Positions 25,444 to 33,924 of a stretch of 34,581 nt of DNA are shown here, one piece after another. This stretch comes from Geobacter sp. (GTDB lineage: Bacteria > Desulfobacterota > Desulfuromonadia > Geobacterales > Pseudopelobacteraceae). Each line of letters opens with the position of its first letter. Position 1 is the first letter of the stretch. The position numbers and the translations under genes are program-made. The notes beneath the pieces were generated by a model, which searched no databases, had not been told where the DNA came from, and saw nothing but the letters and a program-made list of their open reading frames with translations. Location of the stretch: NCBI GenBank assembly GCA_025360785.1, contig JANYBN010000184.1:1-34581 (forward strand), written 5' to 3'.

Positions 25444-27326
25444 ACGTGTCCCTCCTTGGTAGTTTGTGCCTGCTTGTGCAACGGTTCGAACCGTTTACCC
25501 CCCGGTTCGATGAACTTGCTGAAAAACTCGACGAAATGAAGCCTCAGAGCATGGATTGCGGGCGCGAACAGCCCTAGCACGATGGCCACGGCATGCAACA
25601 CAATTGCGGCCAGCGTGCCGAGGATCAGGTCGCCCGACAGCCCCGCCAGATGGTTGGCCGCGTTGGCCAGCAGCGCCGAGCTGAGGCCGATAGCCATGAT
25701 CCTGGCATAGGAGATGATGTTGCCGACCGTCTTGATCATCTCCAGAGGTGCCAGCAGGCCGCCAGACAGCACCAGCAGCGGCAGCAGCAGTCCGGTCAGC
25801 AGCAGGATCGGCCTGGTGAGCAGCCAGGGAGACGGGAACAGCTGGGAAGTCGCCAGGTACGCCAGGCAGGCGATTAGCGCGATGGTGATGATGCGGACTG
25901 CGGCCTCGCCACGCTTGCGGCGTTTGACAGCCGTTATCACCCCCAGCAGCAGGCCGAACACCACATGGGAGGCCCCGAGCGCCAGCGAAAAGATCAGCAT
26001 CGGCATGACTGCCCGACTCCGTTCCGGAAGCAGCGGCGTCAGGTGCAGCAGTCGTCCTCCGGCCTCTCCGAAAAACTCTCCGAACAGGATGCCGAACAGT
26101 ACCGCGTAGCTGGAGGAGATCAGCAGGATGCGTGCGGCATCTCCGGTCGCCCCCTGCGGCCGCCGCCACAACAGCAGCAGGGACGCCGCCAGCAGGACCA
26201 GACCGTGCCCGGCATCGCCCAGCATCATGCCGAAGAAGAGCGGGAAGAATATCGCGATAAACGGGGTCGGATCCCGGGAGGAATAGCGTGGAAGCGGCAG
26301 GAGACGTGTGAAGAGCTCGAACGGCCTAAAATAGGGAGGATTACTGAGCGCCACCGGAACCTTCTCCAGATCCTGCTCCAGAATCGCGCGCTGCTCCACC
26401 GCGACCCGGCCGCCGAACTTTTCGTTCAGGCGCTCCGTCAGGGGGGCGGTGGCATCCGTCAAGGCCCAGCCATGGATCAGAAAACACATGCCGGTCTTGT
26501 GGACCGAACCGGTCACCGTCAGCAGCGCAATACGCTCTGCCAGCCACTGATCGATCCGGCGGTAAAAGGCCAGCCACCGCCGGGCAAAGCGTTCCTGTTC
26601 AGCCTCTATTTCCGCCATGCCGAGGCGGGTTGTCGCAAGACGATTCTCAACAAAGCTGATCCGTTCCGGCAGGGAGAGGTTGTTCAGGGATTCCGGGAAG
26701 GGAAATTCGGGCAGCTGTTCGTCGCTCAGGGCTTTCTTGATAGCCATGCTGCGTGAAGGTGGCGTGGCAATCAGCCCGATCAGGGTGCCGTCGGCGGCAA
26801 CAGCCGTGGTAAGGGTGCACTCTCCGTCCACAAGATACGCCAACACATCGCGCAGCCGTTCGACAAACGAGGCGTCGCGCAGGGTGATGCCGATAAACTC
26901 CAGGCCGCTGCGCACGTCCCGATCCTCGATGAGCCTGTCAATGGCCGACAGCAGCATATCGTAACGTTCAAGCTCATCCAGGTCCCGGCGCAGGGTTTCA
27001 AAACGTTTGGCCAGTTCGCGGCAGGTGGTCAGGTGTCTCGTGGCGGTTGCGGCGATGGTGTCCAGGATGGTCAGCGGGTCGAGCCAGCTCTCGCGGGTTT
27101 CCAGCGGCGGCAGGAGCGAAATGATTTCGCCGGTTTGAAGGCGCATATTCTCAAGAAAAAGCCTCTGAACCACGGTCCGATCATCGGAAAGCTGCGCCCG
27201 CTGACCGTCGCCGGCGACACCCGCCTCTTCCGGCTGGAAGGCGCCCTGTTCCCTGATGACCTCCAGCACATCGAGGAGAAGTTCCTTGGGGCCGGCAATT
27301 TCAAGTTTGCTCATCCTGACGATCAT
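25428..27326 (-). CDS. atpI: A/V-type ATPase subunit I (a-type membrane stator)
   Basis: This 632-residue subunit has a cytoplasmic N-terminal half (to about residue 300) with coiled-coil stretches, then about seven to eight transmembrane helices. The membrane half begins with DPTPFIAIFFPLFFGMMLGD and contains GDAGHG, then FGILFGEFFGEAGG. The helices near the end include SYARIMAIGLSSALLANAAN with the conserved Arg that faces the ring Glu. It forms the ion half-channels. The ATG at 27326 has GGAGGG upstream and overlaps the stator gene by 26 bases; a second Met four codons later is less likely. Confidence 0.94.
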   Translation of the reverse strand: MIVRMSKLEIAGPKELLLDVLEVIREQGAFQPEEAGVAGDGQRAQLSDDRTVVQRLFLENMRLQTGEIISLLPPLETRESWLDPLTILDTIAATATRHLTTCRELAKRFETLRRDLDELERYDMLLSAIDRLIEDRDVRSGLEFIGITLRDASFVERLRDVLAYLVDGECTLTTAVAADGTLIGLIATPPSRSMAIKKALSDEQLPEFPFPESLNNLSLPERISFVENRLATTRLGMAEIEAEQERFARRWLAFYRRIDQWLAERIALLTVTGSVHKTGMCFLIHGWALTDATAPLTERLNEKFGGRVAVEQRAILEQDLEKVPVALSNPPYFRPFELFTRLLPLPRYSSRDPTPFIAIFFPLFFGMMLGDAGHGLVLLAASLLLLWRRPQGATGDAARILLISSSYAVLFGILFGEFFGEAGGRLLHLTPLLPERSRAVMPMLIFSLALGASHVVFGLLLGVITAVKRRKRGEAAVRIITIALIACLAYLATSQLFPSPWLLTRPILLLTGLLLPLLVLSGGLLAPLEMIKTVGNIISYARIMAIGLSSALLANAANHLAGLSGDLILGTLAAIVLHAVAIVLGLFAPAIHALRLHFVEFFSKFIEPGGKRFEPLHKQAQTTKEGHVWKRF

Positions 27327-27645
27327 CGGCACCCTCCGGGAGGATACGGGCAATATGGTGAAGCACGACTTTGTCCAGCTCCTGGCTATCCAGCTGTTCC
27401 AGCCGCAGGGCAAAGGCCCTGGCCTCGGCCAGCAAAGCATCCGCTTCCTGCTGCGCGCCCTGACCGGCCTTGATTTCGGCTTGTGCCAGCTCGGCCTGCA
27501 GAGCCGCGGTCTCGTCGCCCAGCATCCGGTCTAGCTCCCGGCGGAGCGTTTCCAGCCGTTCCGCCGTTTGCTGTTCCAGGGCGTCTAACTGCAGGCAGAT
27601 ATCACGTTCGGCGGCGAGTATGTCTGACAGCAGTTCGTTATCCAT
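27301..27645 (-). CDS. A/V-type ATPase G/H-like stator subunit
   Basis: This 114-residue charged protein is almost entirely helical (AAERDICLQLDALEQQTAER and on, with ALQAELAQAEIKAGQGAQQE), as expected of the G/H-type subunit that pairs with subunit E in the peripheral stalk. It is the first gene of the ATPase operon, the usual place for this subunit. The ribosome binding site before the ATG at 27645 is weak (GGGTG). Sequence identity in this family is low, so the call rests on length, coiled-coil character and position. Confidence 0.8.
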   Translation of the reverse strand: MDNELLSDILAAERDICLQLDALEQQTAERLETLRRELDRMLGDETAALQAELAQAEIKAGQGAQQEADALLAEARAFALRLEQLDSQELDKVVLHHIARILPEGADDRQDEQT

Positions 27646-27714
27646 TATCGGCACCCGATTTGAGATGGAGCTGGCTCTGCGCATACATTTGAATTCTACC
27701 AAACTTTTATGATT

Positions 27715-29454
27715 TTACAGGATGGCTGCAGAAGTTTTTCCTGACAGAGGCGGCGATACAGTCTCGGTCCTACCTGGCTTGGGGCGAATCAGCGCGGTAA
27801 AGCACTTGAACAGATGGTATCTCTTCCCGATCACGCTCCAGTCCAGCTCGCGCTTTCCGCAGAGCGAATCGAGCCCGTTCAACTGCTGAATTTCCTTCGC
27901 CAGGTCAGGACCGATAGTGCCGGCTTGATCAAGCAGTGCGACAACCTTACGGGCCATGGCGATATGCTCCTTGATCTCACGGGCGTCCGCTGCCGGCACC
28001 AGTCCGTGACGCAGCTTGAGATCGATGAGCGCCTCCGCGCCGTCATAGGTGGCATTGACGATATCATCGCGCGACATCCAGTCGGTCTCGTAGTTCAGTC
28101 GCTGTTTCCAGCCAGGCATCAGCATGGCCTGACGGTGTTCGCCCAGGGTGTGGTACAGCAGGTGATAGCCCATTTTCCCGGGTTCCTGGAAGATCCTGCT
28201 GCCGGGATCGACAAAAGGCGCCAGCGGGGCGATCATCGGGAGAAGCTTGCTGCCGTATCGATTCAGGAGTTCCCCGCAGTAGGCCACCGCATCCATCACC
28301 GAACCGTATGTCTGGAAGGGCAGCCCGACCATAAAGAAGAGGTCTATCCGTTTGCATCTGCTCGCGACAAGGCTTTCAAGCGCTGATTCCAGCTCAAGGT
28401 TGTCGAACTGCTTGCCGAAGGCACGTCTGACACGGAGGTCGTGCGACTCGGGCGACAGCTCAACGTTGAAATTAACCACACTCTCCTCCAGCAGCCCCAC
28501 AAAACGGCGGGACGGAGGTTGAAAGAACTCGAAGGCCAGCTCGTTGGGGATATTGTGAAGACGGATGGCTTTGAGGAAGGTTTCTGCATACTCCTCACCC
28601 CCCTGGAGCAGGTCGCCGATGATCATGATCGGCACGCCGCTGTATCCGGCGATGGCGGCGATATCTTCAGCCAGGAGCTGCGGCGAGCGGAAGGCCGGTT
28701 TCGATCTGGTGCAGGTACTGCTGAAGGCTGATGATGAGCCGCCGCAGGTGGAACAGTCGTGCAGACAGCCACGACACGTAAATACCGCAAGCACCGGATG
28801 TTCGAACCAGTTGGCGTAGGGGAGATACCCCACCGGGTCGCGGTGTTTGACGAGCATACGGAAGATGTGGGAGTAATCGAAACGGACATGGTCCAGGGTA
28901 TCGGGGATCCAGGAAATCCCGTTATCAACCACCACGCCGTTGTCGCGCCACACAAGGTTGGGCACCTGCTTGAAATCTCCGCCGCTCCGGATAGCTTCCA
29001 TCAGCAGGCGCAACGGTTCCTCAGTGGAATCACCGCAAACGACAAAGTCGATACAGGGATAATCCCGCATCAATTCGTCCCGGAAATAGGTGGCCGACAG
29101 GCCGCCCACAATCACAGGGATATCCGGATGCTGCCGTTTGAGCTGCGCGGCCAGACTGAGGCAGCCGTCCACATGCGGCAGCCAGTGCAGGTCAATGCCG
29201 AAGGCGTGTGCCGAAAGGCCTGCGGTAAAATGTTCCGCGTCGAAAGAGAGGGCGCGAAGCATTTTGAGGGCCAGATTAACGATCCTGACCGAGATGTCAT
29301 GCCTGGTGAGGTACTCCGACAGGGTCAGGAAACCGATCGGATACCCCTCGAAAATAGATGTGGACGGAATGACGTCGCTGACCGGACCCATAAAACAGGT
29401 AAGTTCGCGGAAGCGGAATATGCTGGGCGGGTGCAGCAGGATCAGGTCGGTCAT
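27715..29454 (-). CDS. B12-binding radical SAM protein
   Basis: This 579-residue protein has an N-terminal cobalamin-binding-like domain (YPIGFLTLSEYLTRHDISVR, VIVGGLSATYFRDEL, IDFVVCGDSTEEPLRLL). A radical SAM domain follows with CLHDCSTC, the CxxxCxxC cluster motif, preceded by another Cys pair (FTCRGC). Later segments FNVELSPESHDLRVRRAFGK and IDLFFMVGLPFQTYG fit the radical SAM barrel. Members of this class often methylate or rearrange carbon skeletons, but the substrate here is unknown. The start is the ATG at 29454 with AGGAAA upstream; a GTG two codons earlier is an alternative. It lies 69 bases upstream of the ATPase operon on the same strand and may be cotranscribed with it. Confidence 0.85.
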   Translation of the reverse strand: MTDLILLHPPSIFRFRELTCFMGPVSDVIPSTSIFEGYPIGFLTLSEYLTRHDISVRIVNLALKMLRALSFDAEHFTAGLSAHAFGIDLHWLPHVDGCLSLAAQLKRQHPDIPVIVGGLSATYFRDELMRDYPCIDFVVCGDSTEEPLRLLMEAIRSGGDFKQVPNLVWRDNGVVVDNGISWIPDTLDHVRFDYSHIFRMLVKHRDPVGYLPYANWFEHPVLAVFTCRGCLHDCSTCGGSSSAFSSTCTRSKPAFRSPQLLAEDIAAIAGYSGVPIMIIGDLLQGGEEYAETFLKAIRLHNIPNELAFEFFQPPSRRFVGLLEESVVNFNVELSPESHDLRVRRAFGKQFDNLELESALESLVASRCKRIDLFFMVGLPFQTYGSVMDAVAYCGELLNRYGSKLLPMIAPLAPFVDPGSRIFQEPGKMGYHLLYHTLGEHRQAMLMPGWKQRLNYETDWMSRDDIVNATYDGAEALIDLKLRHGLVPAADAREIKEHIAMARKVVALLDQAGTIGPDLAKEIQQLNGLDSLCGKRELDWSVIGKRYHLFKCFTALIRPKPGRTETVSPPLSGKTSAAIL

Positions 29455-29686
29455 GGCCACAGTTTCCTGAATGCAAAGAATGTGATGACGTTATGAACAT
29501 GGGAAAATTTGACGCCTTTTCCGAGATGATAGCAGTATTTACCCTGATTTCAATGCAGGATGAATTATTTTTTACGGACGGCTTGCGGAGTCAAATATGG
29601 GGGATATACTTTCATTCACAGATGGGTATATCAAAATAAAAAACCATTGCCATGCCGTTACAGCCGGCAGAGAAAGGGAGGGCACC

Positions 29687-30889
29687 ATGCTCGGATCACC
29701 CTTTGACCTCTGGAAGGATGATGAGTCATGTAGCGAATATCTTGCACGTCAGGGGGTCAGCCGGCGTCAGTTTCTGACTCTGTGCGGCCGGGTCGCCGCC
29801 GTGCTCGGATGCGGGGGACTGGTGGCCGGTGGCCGGACTAAAGCACTGGCCAAAGAGGTTGCCGACCGCTTGACCGGCGCCAGGCGGCCGGTTGTGGTCT
29901 GGCTGCAGCTGCAGGAGTGCACCGGCTGTCTTGAAAGCGCCCTGCGCTCCGGCGACAGGACCATAGAGAACCTGATCCTGAGCATGGTCTCCCTCGAATA
30001 CAACGAACTCCTGATGGCTCCCTCGGGAGAACAGGCCAACGCAGCTTTGAGCAAGGCCATTGAGCAGCCGCACCTGCTGGTAGTGAACGGGTCGATACCG
30101 CTTAACGACAAAGGGGTCTACTGCGTGATCGGCGGAGAAACCTCCGAAGCGCTGCTGCGCAGGGCCGCCGTAAATGCCGTGGCGGTGCTGGCGGTGGGAG
30201 CCTGCGCCCATTACGGTTGCATCCAGGCAGCCTCCCCGAACCCGACCGGCGCAGTCGGGGTGGCGAGCATCATCAAGGACCGCCAGGTCGTAAATTTAGC
30301 AGGCTGTCCCCCTATCGGCGAGGTAATCACCGCCACGCTGCTCTACTACCTGGTATACGGCCACACGCCACCGGTTGATCACGACGGCCGGCCGCTGTTT
30401 GCCTATGGCCAGCGGATTCACGACAAGTGCCCGCGCCGTGCCCACTACGATGCCGGACAGTTTGTGGCCAGCTTTGACGACGATAATGCCCGCAAGGGGT
30501 ATTGCCTCTACAAGATGGGCTGCAAGGGGCCGGCCACTTTCGCCCCCTGTCCGGTTATCGGCTGGAATCAGGGCACCGGATTCCCGATAAGGGCCGGGCA
30601 TCCCTGCCTGGGGTGCACCGAGCGCCACTTCTTCGACCAGATGACCCCCTTCTATAAGCGCATCCCCGATCTTGATGTGCCTGGAATCAGCGTGGAACTC
30701 ACCGCCAACAGAATCGGCGCCGCCATGGTGGGCGCCTCCGTGGCAGGCGTAGCCGTGCATAGCGCCGCCACGGTGCTGCGCAAGTACCGGACCCGCAAGG
30801 AAGAGCAGGAGCCGGAATCCCTGCCGCTGGCCGCTCTGGGAGAGGAAGACACCCCGGGTCAGGATAACGATACGACTAAATCAAAATAA
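29687..30889 (+). CDS. hyaA: [NiFe] hydrogenase small subunit (Tat-exported)
   Basis: This 400-residue electron-transfer subunit of a group 1 uptake hydrogenase has a Tat signal with SRRQFL (25-30) and three Fe-S clusters. Proximal-cluster candidates are C78, C81, C173 and C207, with an extra C178. Distal-cluster ligands are H245, C248, C273 and C279. The medial cluster has C288, C307 and C310 with P300, so probably 3Fe-4S. A C-terminal membrane helix (about 340-358) anchors it to cytochrome b, followed by an acidic tail. The ATG at 29687 has AAAGGGAGG upstream; the longer start would place 30 odd residues before the Tat signal. The 230 bases before it hold no gene that I can support and no convincing promoter. 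Confidence 0.96.
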   Translation: MLGSPFDLWKDDESCSEYLARQGVSRRQFLTLCGRVAAVLGCGGLVAGGRTKALAKEVADRLTGARRPVVVWLQLQECTGCLESALRSGDRTIENLILSMVSLEYNELLMAPSGEQANAALSKAIEQPHLLVVNGSIPLNDKGVYCVIGGETSEALLRRAAVNAVAVLAVGACAHYGCIQAASPNPTGAVGVASIIKDRQVVNLAGCPPIGEVITATLLYYLVYGHTPPVDHDGRPLFAYGQRIHDKCPRRAHYDAGQFVASFDDDNARKGYCLYKMGCKGPATFAPCPVIGWNQGTGFPIRAGHPCLGCTERHFFDQMTPFYKRIPDLDVPGISVELTANRIGAAMVGASVAGVAVHSAATVLRKYRTRKEEQEPESLPLAALGEEDTPGQDNDTTKSK

Positions 30890-30928
30890 GTACCAGGCGG
30901 CAAGGAGAGTGACAAGAAAGGAGCGATC

Positions 30929-32647
30929 ATGGCAACCCAGCGAATAGTCATCGACCCGATCACCCGCATCGAGGGGCATTTACGGATAGAACTTGAAACC
31001 GACGGCGACAGGATCAGCAACGCCTGGTCCTGTACAACCCAATTCCGCGGCATCGAGAAGATCATGCAGGGTCGCGACCCCCGGGACGCCTGGGCCATGG
31101 TCCAGCGGATCTGCGGGGTCTGCACCGGTGTGCATGCGGTGGCCTCGATCAGGGCGGTGGAAGACGCCCTCAAATACCCCATCCCCAGGGCCGCCGAACT
31201 GATCCGGGATCTGATGATGGAAATGGGAACAGTCCAGGATCATGTGATCCATTTCTATCATCTGCACGCCATGGACTGGGTCGATGTGGTCAGCGCCCTC
31301 AAGGCGGATCCGGCGCAGACCGCCCGCCTGGCCGCATCGCTGTCCGATTGGCCGACCAACTCCGCCGCCCATTTCAGCGCGGTGCGCAAAAAGCTGCAGG
31401 AGTCGGTGGCCGGCGGGCAGCTCAGCATTTTCAGTAATGGTTACTGGGGACACCCGGACTACAAGCTTCCCCCCGAAGCCAATCTGATGGCCGTTGCCCA
31501 CTACCTGGAAGCTCTGGAGTGGCAGCGCGACGTGATCCGTCTGCAGACAATCTTCGGCGGCAAGAATCCGCACCCCAATTTCCTGGTGGGAGGCATGGCC
31601 TGCTCCATCAATATGGATAACCAGCTGACGATCAATCAGGTTTCGCTGGCGCAGCTGGAGGGAATGGTGCAGCGCGCCAGGGATTTTGTCGAGAAGGTTT
31701 ATTGCCCGGATGTGATGGCGATCGCTTCGTTCTATAAGGAGTATGCCGACATCGGCATCTCCAGCCCGCACCTGATGGCGGTCGGAGAGTCAGGTTATTC
31801 CAGCGCCGGAGCCCCTGCCGGACAGTTGAAACCTGGCTTCGTCACGGACGCCGATATCAGGAAACTGACCCCTTTCGATCTCAACAAGATCTCCGAATAC
31901 ATCACTTCCTCCTGGTATGCCTATCCGGACGGCGACAAGGCCGGCCGCCATCCCTGGAACGGCGAAACCACGCCGCGCTACACCGGCCCGACGCCACCCT
32001 ATAAGCACCTTTCCGACAATCAGAAATATACCTGGTGCAAAGCGCCACGTTACGACGGCATGGCGATGCAGGTAGGCCCGAATGCCCGGCTGATGGTCGC
32101 CTATTCCCAAGGACACGCCGAAACGGTGAAACTGCTCGATGACGCCATGCTGAAGCTCGGCATCAGGCCGTCACAGCTCAACTCCACGCTGGGGCGGACT
32201 CTGGCGCGTGTTCTGGAAACCCAGCTCCTGTCCCGGCGCATGACGGAAACGTTCGCCAAGCTTGTGGAAGGGATCAAGCAGGGGGATGTAAATACATTTA
32301 ATCCGGTGTTCTGGGATCCTGATTCCTGGCCGAAAAGCGCCCAGGGGGTGGGGTTTGTCGAGGCTGCACGCGGGACTCTCAGCCATTGGGTTCAGATAGA
32401 AAACCGTAAGATCGTGCGCTATGAATGTGTAGTGCCCAGCACCTGGAACAGCTCGGGCCGTGACCCTCAGGGGCAGCTGGGGCCGTACGAGCATGCCCTG
32501 GCCGGCAACGGACGCCATCCCCTGCGTGACCCGCAGCGCCCGCTGGAGGTTTTGCGAACCATACACTCATTTGATCCGTGCCAGTCCTGTGCGGTGCACC
32601 TGACCGATCTGCGCGGCTCTCCCCTGGGGGAGGTGATTGCGCGATGA
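30929..32647 (+). CDS. hyaB: [NiFe] hydrogenase large subunit
   Basis: This 572-residue catalytic subunit has the N-terminal DPITRIEGHLRIE and the L1 motif RICGVCTGVHAV, giving two of the four Ni-binding Cys. The C-terminal L2 motif DPCQSCAVH gives the other two. The protein ends 15 residues after that His (TDLRGSPLGEVIAR), so it is made as a precursor that a maturation protease must trim. It oxidises H2 and passes electrons to the small subunit; both are carried out together by the Tat system. AAAGGAGCGATC precedes the ATG. No maturation protease or hyp gene lies in this window. Confidence 0.97.
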   Translation: MATQRIVIDPITRIEGHLRIELETDGDRISNAWSCTTQFRGIEKIMQGRDPRDAWAMVQRICGVCTGVHAVASIRAVEDALKYPIPRAAELIRDLMMEMGTVQDHVIHFYHLHAMDWVDVVSALKADPAQTARLAASLSDWPTNSAAHFSAVRKKLQESVAGGQLSIFSNGYWGHPDYKLPPEANLMAVAHYLEALEWQRDVIRLQTIFGGKNPHPNFLVGGMACSINMDNQLTINQVSLAQLEGMVQRARDFVEKVYCPDVMAIASFYKEYADIGISSPHLMAVGESGYSSAGAPAGQLKPGFVTDADIRKLTPFDLNKISEYITSSWYAYPDGDKAGRHPWNGETTPRYTGPTPPYKHLSDNQKYTWCKAPRYDGMAMQVGPNARLMVAYSQGHAETVKLLDDAMLKLGIRPSQLNSTLGRTLARVLETQLLSRRMTETFAKLVEGIKQGDVNTFNPVFWDPDSWPKSAQGVGFVEAARGTLSHWVQIENRKIVRYECVVPSTWNSSGRDPQGQLGPYEHALAGNGRHPLRDPQRPLEVLRTIHSFDPCQSCAVHLTDLRGSPLGEVIAR

Positions 32648-33810
32648 ACGCCCCATCAAATGAAGATATACATGTCTCCCTGGGCCTTCCGATTACGTTT
32701 GAAGGAGAGAAAAAGCGAAACCTGCTGGTGGCGGCTGCACTCGGAGCCCCGGCAGGCACGCATGATCCGGTCGATCTGGCGCTGCTCAGTGCCGCCTCCC
32801 GTCAGGAGGATTTGCGGCACTATCAGCAACTGTCTTACTCGCCTCCCGACCCGCAATTCAAGCGGAGCATTACCCGGATTCGCCATTTGGATACCGGCCT
32901 GGAGGAGATGATTGCCCGTGGCGATCTGGAGTCGATCCTCTACCTCTGCCGGGCCGGTGAATCGACCCGTTATCATGCCGGCAAGGAGGCGTACCTGCAA
33001 GAAGTTGACGACTTTCGGGTGATCGGTGTTGCGCATGGCAGCGCGCAGCCGGACGGCGGCGAGCAGTGGGCTTTTCTCGGTTTTATCCCGGTCAAGGCCA
33101 CCCGCCGCAAAGCCGGTCGCAAGGAGGCGCCCAACGCCTACCGCTATGTGCCAGTGTGGGATTGGCAGCTCCGTTTCCTGCATTGGGCGGCCTTCGTTAC
33201 CATCCTGACGCTCTGCCTGACCGGCTGGCTGATGGGAAGCGCCCGGCTGGCCTATGCCGGTACCGACGGCGTTCCATATTTTATCGGTTATCTGCGGCTG
33301 GTACATTTCACGGCAGGCTGGCTGCTGGTAAGCCTGGGAATCCTCAGGATTGCCGGCCTCTTTCTGGCGTCGACCAAATACCAGCGCTGGCGGGCCCTGT
33401 TTCCGATCTCTGTGAATGATCTTAAAAACCTGTACCGGGTCGGGCGCAATTACCTGTTCTGCATCTTCGAGCACGGCCCCCACTATATCGGTCACAATCC
33501 GCTGCAGCAGGTCGCCTACACAGGAATTTACCTGATGGCGCTGCTGGCAATAACGAGCGGTTTCTGCCTCTACTCCGCCTATGACGCCAACTTCTGGCTG
33601 TTCACTCCTTTCACCTGGCTGAACGGCCTGATCGGACTCCAGTACATGCGCCTGATTCATCTCTTCATGATGTGGATCTTCCTGGCGTTCATACCTATCC
33701 ATGTCTATCTGGCCATCCGGTCCGATACAATCGAACGGGAAGGTTCGATCTCGTCGATTTTCAGCGGCGGGCGGTGGTGCCGCAAGGGAACCAAGTTTGA
33801 AGACGGATAA
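32644..33810 (+). CDS. hyaC: Hydrogenase cytochrome b with P-type-ATPase N-domain fusion
   Basis: This 388-residue protein is a fusion. Residues ~165-385 are a standard HyaC: WQLRFLHWAAF (H180), RLVHFTAGW (H221), GHNPLQQVAY, and RLIHLFMMWIFLAFIPIHVY (H339, H353) in four helices. It passes electrons from the small subunit to quinone. Residues ~10-155 resemble the N domain of P-type H+/cation ATPases: SLGLPITFEG, LLVAAALGAP, DPVDLALL (41-48), SPPDPQFKRS (66-75), ARGDLESILYLC (91-102), FRVIGVA and WAFLGFIPV. The DKTGT phosphorylation motif and the P domain are missing, and the KGAPE lysine position reads ARGDLE. Normal HyaC has about 220-240 residues. The ATG at 32644 overlaps the hyaB stop (ATGA) and has GGGGGAGG upstream. 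Confidence 0.9.
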   Translation: MNAPSNEDIHVSLGLPITFEGEKKRNLLVAAALGAPAGTHDPVDLALLSAASRQEDLRHYQQLSYSPPDPQFKRSITRIRHLDTGLEEMIARGDLESILYLCRAGESTRYHAGKEAYLQEVDDFRVIGVAHGSAQPDGGEQWAFLGFIPVKATRRKAGRKEAPNAYRYVPVWDWQLRFLHWAAFVTILTLCLTGWLMGSARLAYAGTDGVPYFIGYLRLVHFTAGWLLVSLGILRIAGLFLASTKYQRWRALFPISVNDLKNLYRVGRNYLFCIFEHGPHYIGHNPLQQVAYTGIYLMALLAITSGFCLYSAYDANFWLFTPFTWLNGLIGLQYMRLIHLFMMWIFLAFIPIHVYLAIRSDTIEREGSISSIFSGGRWCRKGTKFEDG

Positions 33811-33924
33811 TGATGTCGCTCCAAAATATTTTCCCGGGGAAATACGTTTTAGATCTGGTACATTTCAGAAAAAAGGGTTAGGAGGAGATTGCAAATTCGC
33901 ATATGGCAACGCGGGAGGAAGTAA

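Noticed and set aside
29480-29686. Sigma-54 or sigma-70 promoter for the hydrogenase
   Set aside because: TTGACG at about 29509 lacks a -10 at the right distance, and no GG-N10-GC with TGGCA is present. I cannot support a specific promoter.
32578-32643. Upstream start for the cytochrome b fusion
   Set aside because: It would overlap the essential C-terminal Ni-binding motif of the large subunit. The ATGA overlap and GGGGGAGG support the ATG at 32644.
32656-33702. 348-residue minus-strand frame opposite the cytochrome b fusion
   Set aside because: It is a shadow of a well-supported gene, with no recognisable motif and composition typical of antisense frames in GC-rich DNA.
33830-33842. TTTCCC-G-GGGAAA palindrome after the hydrogenase operon
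   Set aside because: The centre is too tight for a hairpin, it lies between two genes on the same strand, and nothing else supports a role.
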